From assembly GCA_023386965.1 (NCBI GenBank), contig JAEWIR010000043.1, forward strand, positions 1 to 37,317: DNA of 37,317 bases. The letters run 5' to 3'. The position numbers were made by a program, and so were the translations under genes. The DNA comes from Bacteroidota bacterium (GTDB lineage Bacteria; Bacteroidota; Bacteroidia; Flavobacteriales; Weeksellaceae). This document shows positions 8,501-17,600 of the stretch, piece after piece. Under the pieces are notes generated by a model. That model did not search any database. It was given only the letters and a program-made list of their open reading frames with translations, and had not been told where the DNA came from. Each line of letters starts with the position of its first letter. Position 1 is the stretch's first letter.

Positions 8501-9499
8501 ATGAGAAAATTACTTTTAGGATTGGCAATGGCTATAGGAACATTGTCTTTCGCACAATACCAGGGCAGCAGCTATGGAAATGTTGGATACGGAAACTATG
8601 ACGGATATTATAATGACAGTTACTATTTTCCGGACGAGTATTATTACGATTATCCAAGAGATTATTACGGTGAAAATTATTACCAAAGTTATTATAATGA
8701 CTACCGCAACAGTATCGTCATGATTAACTGGAATGATTTCTTCCGCAGGCACAGGCTTTCGTCCTGGCAGGTCCAGCAAATTATGATGCTCAATGACATG
8801 TACGCGTCCTACTCGAGCTGGAATTCTTACTACAGGTTCAATCCGGACAGATGGTATTTTGACAGGTTTTATTCGCTTCAGCAGATTTTGGGGCCTAAGA
8901 TCTTCATTGTGTTTCAGAACAATTATTATAACGGGTACCATCCGATTGCCTATTTCCAGAATTACAGACAGGAATATTATGTGCCGAGGTACCGCGTAAC
9001 ACCGCGATACAGAAACGTGAATATTAATATTTATCGGGTGGACCGCAACCGATTCATTGAGAAACATGGAAATAAGTTTGGCTGGAATGAAACCCGTAAT
9101 CCTCATAACGCTGCGGGCGTGCGCCAGCCTACAGGCCGTCGGGACGGTACCGTTACTGTAACTCCTTCCATCCGTAACAACCCGGCACTCAGAAGTGGTA
9201 GTCAAAGGGCAGAGCAGCAGCCGGCGCCACGAAGAACCGAGACTTCCTCCGGTGTCAGAAATGTCGCTTCGCCCCGTAGCTCAGCAAATGAAAGTGTACA
9301 GGGTCAGAGACTTCCTTCCCGCACAGTTTCACCTTCAGCAGGTCAGCCTGCAGGCTCACGCAGCAATAATATGCGCAACAGTTCCGTCCAGTCTCCACCG
9401 TCGGTACGTAGCAGTCCGGCGGGTCAGAGAAGTGCAGATTCTTCAGAAGGATCCGGCAGTGGCAGCCGTGGAAACAATTCTGTTAGGGGAGGCAGATAA
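8501..9499 (+). CDS. Secreted Tyr-rich protein with disordered Ser/Arg tail, unknown function
   Basis: The 332-residue product has a signal peptide (MRKLLLGLAMAIGTLSFAQ). Residues 20-70 are extremely rich in Tyr, Asp, Asn and Gly (for example DEYYYDYPRDYYGENYYQSY). A compact conserved-looking core follows at about 70-185, with NSIVMINWNDFFRRHRLSSW, NSYYRFNPDRWYFDRFY, ILGPKIFIVFQNNYY and RYRVTPRYRNVN. From about 195 to the end the sequence is low-complexity Ser/Arg/Pro/Gly/Gln and surely disordered. I recall similar proteins in Chryseobacterium relatives, annotated as hypothetical. The core has a faint resemblance to the two LTxxQ-like helices of Spy/CpxP proteins, and the next gene encodes a Spy-like protein. 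Terminators on both sides suggest its own transcript. Confidence 0.75.
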   Translation: MRKLLLGLAMAIGTLSFAQYQGSSYGNVGYGNYDGYYNDSYYFPDEYYYDYPRDYYGENYYQSYYNDYRNSIVMINWNDFFRRHRLSSWQVQQIMMLNDMYASYSSWNSYYRFNPDRWYFDRFYSLQQILGPKIFIVFQNNYYNGYHPIAYFQNYRQEYYVPRYRVTPRYRNVNINIYRVDRNRFIEKHGNKFGWNETRNPHNAAGVRQPTGRRDGTVTVTPSIRNNPALRSGSQRAEQQPAPRRTETSSGVRNVASPRSSANESVQGQRLPSRTVSPSAGQPAGSRSNNMRNSSVQSPPSVRSSPAGQRSADSSEGSGSGSRGNNSVRGGR

Positions 9500-9550
9500 G
9501 TGTAGGCCTCTTAATTACGGATAATAAAGCTGTTCTTAACAAAAATTTAT

Positions 9551-9581
9551 AATACTTCTAATTTAACCCGAAGTATTTTTC
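9551..9581 (+). terminator. Possible intrinsic terminator after the Tyr-rich protein gene
   Basis: AATACTTC (9551-9558) pairs perfectly with GAAGTATT (9570-9577), followed by only a few more T. The stem is AT-rich, so strength is uncertain. It lies 51 bases after the stop and 36 bases before the next start. Confidence 0.5.
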
Positions 9582-9616
9582 GGAATCATAAAGACAGTAC
9601 AATACAATTACCGAAT

Positions 9617-10093
9617 ATGAAAAAGTTTATTATTGCAGCCTTAATAAGTGTAGGAACTTATGCAGTGGCGCAGCAAACCCCTTCGATACCTGAGCGCAAA
9701 GCCATGATGGAGCAGAAAAAGGCTGAAATGGAAAAAACCCGGGCGATAAAGCAGCAGCAACATCTTGCTGAAATGCAAAAGAACCTGAACCTGAACGAAC
9801 AGCAAATGGAGAAGATCCGTGCGATGCAACACCGTCAGATGGAAGAGCGTAAAGTTCAGTTGCAGAAAAACCGGGAAATGGAGAAAGACCGTATGCAGAC
9901 CATGAAATTAAAGCATCAGCAAAGGGAAGCGGAAATGAAGTCCATCCTTACTCCGGAGCAATTTGCAAAGTGGCAGGAAAACCGCCAAGAGATGATGGCT
10001 CAAAGGAAAGCGAAGATGCAGGGTTCGGCAGAAGGTATGAAAATAAAAAGAAACGGGATGCATAAAAAAATGGATCTCCAGAAGAAACCATAG
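9617..10093 (+). CDS. Small periplasmic Met/Gln-rich helical protein, Spy/CpxP-like
   Basis: The 158-residue product has a signal peptide (MKKFIIAALISVGTYAVAQ). The mature part is almost entirely charged, Met- and Gln-rich helix. Two LTxxQ-like elements are visible: LNLNEQQMEKIRAMQ near 56-70 and ILTPEQFAKWQENRQ near 112-126. This is the arrangement of Spy/CpxP-family periplasmic chaperones and their Bacteroidota relatives, which bind unfolded proteins or sense metal and envelope stress. Met is abundant throughout, which could reflect metal binding, but no specific metal site can be assigned. The last 30 residues are basic and probably disordered. It is followed by a strong terminator and sits between the Tyr-rich secreted protein and ferritin. 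Confidence 0.72.
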   Translation: MKKFIIAALISVGTYAVAQQTPSIPERKAMMEQKKAEMEKTRAIKQQQHLAEMQKNLNLNEQQMEKIRAMQHRQMEERKVQLQKNREMEKDRMQTMKLKHQQREAEMKSILTPEQFAKWQENRQEMMAQRKAKMQGSAEGMKIKRNGMHKKMDLQKKP

Positions 10094-10125
10094 TAGTTCA
10101 TAGTTTTTGATTTTTAATGTGAGGA

Positions 10126-10159
10126 GGGCAGAAGTTATTTATAGCTTCTGCCCTTTTTT
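10126..10159 (+). terminator. Strong intrinsic terminator before ferritin
   Basis: GGGCAGAAG (10126-10134) pairs perfectly with CTTCTGCCC (10145-10153), followed by six T. It lies 32 bases after the Spy-like gene's stop, which makes ferritin the first gene of a new unit. Confidence 0.92.
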
Positions 10160-10191
10160 GTGCCTCATTTTCCAGATCGTAAATAATTCAG

Positions 10192-10199
10192 TACTTTTG
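10192..10199 (+). promoter_or_regulatory. Candidate -7 promoter box for ferritin
   Basis: TACTTTTG is an exact match to TAnnTTTG, 28 bases before the ferritin ATG and just after the preceding terminator. A weak TTTT lies near the expected -33 position. No iron-box or Fur-type palindrome is evident to the eye. Confidence 0.42.
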
Positions 10200-10227
10200 G
10201 ATTTAAACTAAAAACGAAGAATAAAAA

Positions 10228-10737
10228 ATGATTAGCGATAAAATAGCTCAGCTTTTGAATGAGCAGATTTCCAAGGAACAATATGCCGCTCAGTACTATC
10301 TTTCAATGTCAGCCTGGTTTTTTGCCCAGGATTTGGATGGAATTGCCAACTATTTCCGTGTTCAAAGCAAAGAGGAACTCATGCATGCAGATAAGATGTT
10401 TGATTACCTGAACGATGTAGGTGCCGAGATTGTTGTAGGAGAAATTCCTAAGCCGCCACACGAATTTATGAGTCACATAGAAGTGTTCGAGAAGGCTTTG
10501 GAGCATGAGAAAACAGTAACCAGAAGTATTTTTAACATTGTAAAAAATGCCAATGATGAAGGTGATTTTGCAACTGTTTCCTTTCTTCAGTGGTTCATTA
10601 ACGAGCAGGTGGAGGAAGAAGCTAGCGCCTCTCAGCTGGTAACCAAGATTAAGATGGTACATACCAATCCTTCAGCTCTCTATCTGTTTGATCAGGAACT
10701 GAGCCAAAGAGTATTCACTGCAGAGCCTGCGAAATAG
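10228..10737 (+). CDS. ftnA: Non-haem ferritin
   Basis: The 169-residue four-helix protein stores iron as ferric mineral inside a 24-mer shell in the cytoplasm. Every ferroxidase residue expected from E. coli FtnA is present at identical numbering: Glu17, Glu50, His53, Glu94, Gln127 and Glu130, with Glu49 and Glu129 alongside. This supports an active iron-oxidising centre rather than a light-chain-like subunit. Length matches the family. It is preceded by a strong terminator and a -7 box, and only 15 bases separate it from the DUF3857 gene downstream. It may therefore be the first gene of a three-gene transcript, although its partners have no obvious iron function. Confidence 0.97.
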   Translation: MISDKIAQLLNEQISKEQYAAQYYLSMSAWFFAQDLDGIANYFRVQSKEELMHADKMFDYLNDVGAEIVVGEIPKPPHEFMSHIEVFEKALEHEKTVTRSIFNIVKNANDEGDFATVSFLQWFINEQVEEEASASQLVTKIKMVHTNPSALYLFDQELSQRVFTAEPAK

Positions 10738-10752
10738 TTACATAAACACATA

Positions 10753-12642
10753 ATGATGAAAAAATTTTATGGCTTTTGCCTTGTAGCATGGTCACTGTCC
10801 CTGTTTGCGCAAAATTACAGTGTTGCAGCAATTCCGGAATCCCTTTTAAAAAATTCGAATGCAGTTATACGTGAGAGTCGTGAAGATTATACACTCAAAT
10901 CAGTATCCGATCTAGTCATTGAAAGAGAACATGTAGTGACGGTCCTAAGCAGTGCAGGAGATGAGTTCGCGAATGTTTACATTCCTTACAATCCAACGAC
11001 AAAAATCAGTGATGTCAAAGTAGAGCTGTACGATGCCGCAGGTAAATTAAGTAGAACTTTCAGTAAGAAAGATTTTTCCGATTTCAGTCATAATCCCAGT
11101 GCTGCGCTTTATGTGGACGACCGCATTATGATTTTACGTCCAGTCTTTCCAAAGTACCCATTTACCGTTCGCACAACCTACACCACAAATACCTCCAATA
11201 CGGTCTACCTTAGTTCATTCCGACCTGTATCCAGTTTTAATGTCGCTGTGCAGAATGCATCATTTACATTGATAAATACTTCAGGTATCGATATCCGGAC
11301 TAAAATTACGGACAGGCCTCAGGCTAAAGTTAGGGAATCCCGTTCCGAAAACCGCTTGGAGTACAGCTATGTAAATATTCCCTCCATCCGAAATGAGGAA
11401 TTGGCGCCCAGTTTAAGTAAACTGGTTTCTTATGTTGAGTTTTCGCCGCAAAAGTTTACACTTGCCGGGCGGCAGGGCGATATGAGCGACTGGAATACCT
11501 TTGGAAAATGGTATTACTCCGAACTTATAAATCCAATGTCCGAAATTACGCCGGAGATACGCGCAGAAGTTGCGGCCCTTAATCTTAAAGGTACAACTTC
11601 CGATAAGGTCAAGACCATTTACCAGTATATGCAGAACAAGACAAGGTATGTATTGATTGCAATGGGAATAGGTGGCTGGCAGCCAATGCCTGCTGCGGAG
11701 GTAAGCAAGAAAGGCTATGGAGACTGCAAAGCGTTGACGAACTATATGAGAACCCTTTTGGAGGCTGCCGGTATTCCATCCTATTTCTCAGTGATTTACG
11801 ATGACCGCTCCGAGATCAGTTTCGACAAAGATTTTCCAAAATTGTCCGGAAATCATGCGATTCTGATGGTGCCTACCGAAAACGGTGACATCTGGCTTGA
11901 GAATACGTCTCAAAAACATGCCTTCAATCATTTGAGTTTCACTTCGCACCACCGAAATGTTCTTGCCGTAAACAAAGATGGGATCCAAATAGTGGAAACC
12001 CCAAAATACAGGCCCGAGCAAAGCAGGGAAGTCCTTCGTTCTGAGGTACAGCTGTCAGCAAATGGCAACATGTCATCCAAAGCTTCTCTGGAGTTTACAG
12101 GTGGTCAGTACGACACGAACCTGGCACTCTTCGGACTGAGCAGCAATGAGATTGAGCAGTCGCTGAAAAACCGTCATTATTCTTTGAACATGGTGAAACT
12201 TGCGGTCCACAACCTGAAAAATGACCGCGAATCCGGCAAGGTAATGTATGACTTAAATATTGATGCGAATGGATTTGCCAAAAAATTGGGCGATGATCTG
12301 TTTTTTCCGGTTATGCCTTACTATCAGGATGTAGTTTATTCTGCGAACGAGGAAAGAACCTTGCCATTTGAGACTTCCTTTCCGTATCAGGACGATTACG
12401 AGATTAAATTCAAGGCACCGGCCGGTTATAAATTCTCAGAAATACCGGAATCCAAATCCTTCAGTACCGAATTCGGTTCTTATTCCCTGACCTTCACTAC
12501 TGAAGGTGAACATTTAAAAGTGAGCAGGATAATCACCGTAAATAAAGGTCAATATCCAAAAGAAAAGTTTGCAGATTATAACGCGTTTAGAAAGAAAACG
12601 ACCAACAGCGACAATACAAAAATTCTATTAAGTAAATTATGA
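10753..12642 (+). CDS. DUF3857/transglutaminase-like exported protein with intact catalytic residues
   Basis: The 629-residue product begins with a signal peptide (MMKKFYGFCLVAWSLSLFAQ). Two ATG codons are in tandem at 10753 and 10756. A DUF3857 beta-rich domain covers roughly 50-230, with DVKVELYDAAGKLSRTF near 95. A transglutaminase-like core lies around 285-390: Cys325 in GYGDCKALT, His368 in NHAIL, and the usual WLENTSQ segment (Glu383, Asn384). A C-terminal beta domain (about 420-629) resembles DUF3858. Family members are presumed exported cysteine hydrolases or transferases, but no substrate is known to me. It lies 15 bases after ferritin and overlaps the next gene by four bases (ATGA), so it should be translationally coupled to a related protein lacking these residues. 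Confidence 0.88.
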   Translation: MMKKFYGFCLVAWSLSLFAQNYSVAAIPESLLKNSNAVIRESREDYTLKSVSDLVIEREHVVTVLSSAGDEFANVYIPYNPTTKISDVKVELYDAAGKLSRTFSKKDFSDFSHNPSAALYVDDRIMILRPVFPKYPFTVRTTYTTNTSNTVYLSSFRPVSSFNVAVQNASFTLINTSGIDIRTKITDRPQAKVRESRSENRLEYSYVNIPSIRNEELAPSLSKLVSYVEFSPQKFTLAGRQGDMSDWNTFGKWYYSELINPMSEITPEIRAEVAALNLKGTTSDKVKTIYQYMQNKTRYVLIAMGIGGWQPMPAAEVSKKGYGDCKALTNYMRTLLEAAGIPSYFSVIYDDRSEISFDKDFPKLSGNHAILMVPTENGDIWLENTSQKHAFNHLSFTSHHRNVLAVNKDGIQIVETPKYRPEQSREVLRSEVQLSANGNMSSKASLEFTGGQYDTNLALFGLSSNEIEQSLKNRHYSLNMVKLAVHNLKNDRESGKVMYDLNIDANGFAKKLGDDLFFPVMPYYQDVVYSANEERTLPFETSFPYQDDYEIKFKAPAGYKFSEIPESKSFSTEFGSYSLTFTTEGEHLKVSRIITVNKGQYPKEKFADYNAFRKKTTNSDNTKILLSKL

Positions 12643-14567
12643 AGAAAATTTTATTCCTTTCTGCCATCCTGATTATAGGATTGGCAAATTCACAACATAA
12701 ATTTCTGGACGTTCCAAAACTCTCCGAGGCCGACTTAAAAAGCCAAAAATCGGATAAGTATGTGGATGCACCTGCTGAAGTACTCTACAAATCTTCGCAC
12801 TTCCTGATTGATTATAATGGACATATGTATCAGAAAGTCACCAAAAGAGTAAAAATTTATAATAAAGATAATGCAGCCGAATATCTTAGTCATGAAGTTC
12901 CACTCTATGATAACAAGAGAGAAACTCCGGAAACTTTATCAGAGCTGAAAGCCTTTACTTACAATTACGAAAATGGGTCTATTGTTTCAACTAAAATACC
13001 AAGGGATGAGAGGTATAAATCTAAGGAAGACAAGAATTACACAATTACAAAATTTACATTTCCAGATGTCAAAAACGGATCGGTTGTGGAATATTCCTAC
13101 ACCATAAAGACTCCCTTCCTTGGTTCCACTTCTAAGATTTTGATTGAAGAGGCCATTCCTGTGCGCTATAGTGAATTCGTACTGGACAGTCCTACAATTC
13201 TTTCGTATACAATTAATTATAGTGGTACTTTGACGCCCAATCAGAGAATTGTGGAAGAAAAACCTATGTTTGGAAAGCCATATCATACCTCTCGCTTTGC
13301 TTTTGAAAATATTGCAGCTTTCCAAAATGAGAAATTTGTTTTAAACAATACAAACTATCGCACCGGCTTGATGGCTGAACTTAATTCGTCGATGATAGAT
13401 AATAAGTTTACCTCCTACGCAAATTCATGGTCTGATATAAGAAAGAGACTTTATGAGCATTCTAATTTTGGACTTGAATTAAAAAAAGTAAATGCAGTCA
13501 AAGACATACTTCCTTCCGAAATAAAAACAATACCTGTCGCATTGGAACGTGCAGATGCAATTTTAAAATTCCTGCAGAAAAATTATACCTGGAATGGAGA
13601 GAGGTCAGTTTTTACCGATAAGGGAATTAAGAATTTACTAAGTACAAAAGTTGGCAATTCCGCGGAGATCAATTTGTTGCTAACTCAATTGCTTCAGGAT
13701 GCAGGTTTAAAGGCCGAGCCGGTTGTATTGGCTACCGTTGATCAGGGAACTCTTCTATCCTACGCACCGTCTATTACAAAGTTAAATTATGTTATATCTA
13801 CAGTTGCTTTAAATGGTAAGAACCATTTGCTGGATGCAACACAAAAGCAAAGCGAAATAGACATGATTTCACCCGATGCTCTAAATTATTCGGGGTTTAT
13901 CATGACACCCAAAGAAGCAGTCAAAATCAATATGCTCTTTCCATACAAGAGTAAAACAATACTTTCCGTTGATGCAAAGCTCAATACAGACGGAACCTTT
14001 GGTGGTCATTTCAAAGACCGCGATACAAAGCTTTATGCCATGATGGTTAACAGCAGATATAGCAGCGATAAATCTGCTTTCGCCGACTCTTATAAGAGCG
14101 GTTACAAATTTCCGATTTCCAATCTTAAGCATGGTATTCAGGACAATAATGATTTTGAAACCAGCTTTGACTTCACTTCAGATAACTTTGTAGATGCTAT
14201 TGGCAGTAAGCTTGTTTTCAACCCACTGCTTTTCCTGTATTCCCAAAATCATAATTTTGATCAGAAAGAGCCACGGAAAGCCCCACTGGAATTCTATTCA
14301 GCATACGACCGGACAAAGAAGGTCACAATTACAATCCCTGATAACTATGAATTTCAGAATGTGCCGAAATCAAAGAAATTTCGGACAGATGACAACGCTC
14401 TTCAATACTCATATCTGGTTACGCAGGTGGGTAATAAGCTTACTGTAGAGACTACAGTGAGTACAGACGATTCTGTATATCCTAAAGAATATTATCCTGC
14501 ATTTGCGCAGATATTTGACAACATTACCAAACAGGAAGCTCAAGTGGTAACTGTTGTACGAAAATAA
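12639..14567 (+). CDS. DUF3857/transglutaminase-like exported protein, catalytic Cys and His missing
   Basis: The 642-residue product has a signal peptide (MKKILFLSAILIIGLANSQ) and the same domain order as its upstream neighbour: a DUF3857-like beta domain, a transglutaminase-like core and a C-terminal beta domain. In the core the catalytic Cys is replaced (Ser341 in VGNSAEINLLL) and the His is replaced by Tyr384 in LNYVIS; Asp399 in HLLDATQ remains. It is therefore probably not a working transglutaminase and may bind a ligand or partner instead. From memory, GN-x-AEINLML occurs in many Bacteroidota relatives, so the loss looks ancestral. The start overlaps the upstream stop (ATGA). A strong terminator follows. 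Confidence 0.86.
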   Translation: MKKILFLSAILIIGLANSQHKFLDVPKLSEADLKSQKSDKYVDAPAEVLYKSSHFLIDYNGHMYQKVTKRVKIYNKDNAAEYLSHEVPLYDNKRETPETLSELKAFTYNYENGSIVSTKIPRDERYKSKEDKNYTITKFTFPDVKNGSVVEYSYTIKTPFLGSTSKILIEEAIPVRYSEFVLDSPTILSYTINYSGTLTPNQRIVEEKPMFGKPYHTSRFAFENIAAFQNEKFVLNNTNYRTGLMAELNSSMIDNKFTSYANSWSDIRKRLYEHSNFGLELKKVNAVKDILPSEIKTIPVALERADAILKFLQKNYTWNGERSVFTDKGIKNLLSTKVGNSAEINLLLTQLLQDAGLKAEPVVLATVDQGTLLSYAPSITKLNYVISTVALNGKNHLLDATQKQSEIDMISPDALNYSGFIMTPKEAVKINMLFPYKSKTILSVDAKLNTDGTFGGHFKDRDTKLYAMMVNSRYSSDKSAFADSYKSGYKFPISNLKHGIQDNNDFETSFDFTSDNFVDAIGSKLVFNPLLFLYSQNHNFDQKEPRKAPLEFYSAYDRTKKVTITIPDNYEFQNVPKSKKFRTDDNALQYSYLVTQVGNKLTVETTVSTDDSVYPKEYYPAFAQIFDNITKQEAQVVTVVRK

Positions 14568-14587
14568 GGTAATAAAAACCCACAATT

Positions 14588-14625
14588 AACCGGTCCACAG
14601 TTTATCTGTGCACCGGTTTTTTTTT
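14588..14625 (+). terminator. Intrinsic terminator after the DUF3857 pair
   Basis: AACCGGTCCACAG (14588-14600) pairs with CTGTGCACCGGTT (14606-14618) with one mismatch, followed by a run of T. The T-tract meets the stop codon of the convergent helicase-nuclease gene. Confidence 0.92.
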
Positions 14626-17600
14626 AAAGATAGATTACTTCGCTGCGTGCTACCTTCAAATTCAGTTTTTGCAGTACCTGACTGTAAGTGTTTATCTGAT
14701 CCTGATGCTTTTTGCTTTCGCTTCCGGTCTTAAAATCAATTATAATAAATCCTTCTTCCGTATTAATAAGACGGTCCGGCCTGTACACTTTTGAGTCTCC
14801 GTTCTCGGTAAGCATAATGTCCTGCTCATTGATGATCCTTAAATCTTCGCCAAAATAAGCCGGATACTTTGTAATAATTTGAAGTATTGATTTCTCTATA
14901 TGTGCCTTTTCCTGCAGGGTAAGAATTCCCTCAAGAGCGTATCTCTCCAATACGCCATCCACATCCTTTTCAGAATTGATCTTCGACAGTATTTCGTGGG
15001 TGAAAATCCCGTTTCGTACCTTTTCATCTCTGTTTTGGTAGCTTTTGGAGGGTGTTGCGATTTTTATTGCAGTCGGAGCTGGTGTCCGCCGTGTAAGCCC
15101 CTGTATGGATTCGGTTCTGTATTCCTTAGTCTTAATCTTACCTTTTTTGCTGTAGTCGTGGCCGGGATAAAGGTCAAAATCATCTTTCTGCTCCGGATTC
15201 ATCTGCTGTACAAAATCCAGGATTTCTAAACTGTTGGTTTTACCTGCCTTCTGTATGTACAGGAAAAGCTGCTCCACAGGTCTGGTGGTGGCCACATACT
15301 GGAGGCAGGTGCGGTCAATCCGGTTCTTGTAACTGTTCACTTCATTAAACTGACGGATATCAGCATCATAGATTTCCAGATCCCTGCTGAAATGGCCGGT
15401 ATTTACGGAATGCAGTCCAAACTCACGGTCTGTTTCAAACCAGTCATTGAACTTGTAATCGCGCTGACTGTTCACCATGGGATAAAAGACCACCGGGAAT
15501 TCCAACCCTTTGGCTTTATGAATGGTCATTAGCTGAATGGCATCCACATTATCCGAAGCCTGGATACTCATATTTCGCGCTTCTTCATTCCAAAACTTGA
15601 TGAAATCCTTCAGGCTGGCTCCGGAATTTTGGGTAAATCCGTACAGAACCTCCAGGAAGTTCAGCAGGTAATCTGTCTCCTTGTCCTCTACAGCAAATTC
15701 ATGCAGGTAATGCTCAACAAAATTATACATGTTCAGCTTGGGGGAATCTGTTTTATGAAGTTGAAGTCCGTATTTCTCCTTCAGAAAGGCTGCAATGCTT
15801 TCCTTTTCTTTGAGTTGCAGTATTTCGGTCATTTCCTTTGTGAAATCATGCATCACGATGCGGCCCAGGCGGTTCAGGTAATACATCATACGCACCGGAT
15901 TCTGCAGGTTACGCGGGTTTTCTTCCCAACTCAGATACTCCATGAGGGCAGCCAGTGTATCGGACAGTTCCAGTGTGAGTCCACTTTCGGAAATCGTTTT
16001 AATGTTGATTTCCTGACCGCGGTAATTAATGGTAAGTGCTCCCAGTCGTTCGGAAAAGTGGAAAATATCTCTGTTCCCGCGGCATAAAATGGTGATATCC
16101 GAAAGAGCAAAACCGTTATCGGCCAACTCCTGGATGTCATTGCGCATGCGCTGCGCTGTATCGTTATAAAAATCTTCTTTGCGTCTGTTCTCTATAAGGC
16201 TTACCTTCACGCGGCCTTCAATTCCGTCCTGATACTGCTGTTGTGCCGAAGCGCCGAAAATATCTTTATGCTCTTCGGCCAGTCCGAAGGAAATAAAGCT
16301 GTACAGTTCATTGTTGAAGATCACAATATTTTTTGCACTGCGCCAGTTCTGCTCCAGAATATGCACATCAGCCATTTTAGGTGAGACTTCACTGTGGTTG
16401 ATGATGCCCAGCATCAGTTTACTTTCGCCACCCCGGAATCTGTAGATACTTTGTTTCGGATCGCCCACAACAGTAAAGGAAGTACCGTCTTCGGACACGC
16501 TGTGATCCCGCAGAGGCAGGAAATTTTGCCACTGAAGTTCGGAAGTGTCCTGAAATTCATCAAAGAAATAATGCTGGAACTGTGTCCCGATCTTTTCATA
16601 GATAAAAGGTGAGGGTTCATTTTTCAGATTTTCATTGATCAGTATGTTGAATTTGGAAAGGAGGACTATATCGTTCTCGCTTTCAATCTTTTCCAGCTCT
16701 GTCTGTATGTCCCTGTTCACCTTCAGAGGCAGGAGTGCTGCCAGTACTTTTCCTTTTTTTTGACTGATGATATAGTTTGTGATAATTTTCCGGCGGCTCT
16801 CAATCAGGAAGTCAATGATTTCCATAATCAGGTTCTCTTTTGCCTTTCCTTTTGCTGAGGCCCCTGACAGGTATTTATTAATCTTTTTCTCTTCTGCTTC
16901 CACCGAAACGGGTAGTTTAGGAGCTTCGTTGGCAAGATAGTAGTCAAAGAAATACTGAATACTTTGGTTCCCGCCGCCGGCAAAATCAGCATTTTCAAGA
17001 CCCTTTTCTTTAATCAGCTGCAGCGCTGTGTTTGCAAGGTTTTTATTTTCGGCTTTCAGGTCTGCAATTTCCTTACGCAGCTTCGCCGTGGCCTCCCGGT
17101 AACTTTCATTATTGAAATTACTGTTCTGCTTAAGGTTTTCGTAATGGATGTCATTTACAAATTCTTTGGCTGACTTATAGAGGGTTTGGTTCAGGTTAAT
17201 TCTTTTCTCATTGTCCAGTCCATAGTTCACGTAGTCAATGAGGGATTCGGACATTTCCCTGTCTTCACCTACCTGATTAAGGAGTTGGTCCACCGCTTCA
17301 ATAAGAAAAGGTTCCGCCTGGATCTCCAGGTTAAAATTCTTTGCAAGACCGAGTTCATAAGAAAAACTGCGTACCAGCCTTGAATTAAATTTGTCAATGG
17401 TCCCGATATTAAGGGTGGAATAATGATGAAGCACATAGTCCAGCATCTTGCGGGAGCGTACATGAAGTTCGTCCAGGGTAATATGTTTACCTTCCTTTGC
17501 CAAAGCCTCCTGCAGGGCGGAAAGTTCGCGGCAGTCCTGATAGTCTGCAGCTGCAAAATTGCCCAGCCAGGTAAGGATTCTTTCCTTCATTTCGTTGGCA

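Noticed and set aside
8516..9205. 229-residue open frame on the minus strand
   Set aside because: It lies entirely opposite the Tyr-rich secreted gene; TAT/TAC Tyr codons give ATA/GTA (Ile/Val) in antisense, and the product is Ile/Val repeats with no recognisable domain.
10228..14567. Ferritin plus DUF3857 pair as an iron-related system
   Set aside because: Closeness and strand are the only evidence; the DUF3857 proteins show no iron-binding pattern.
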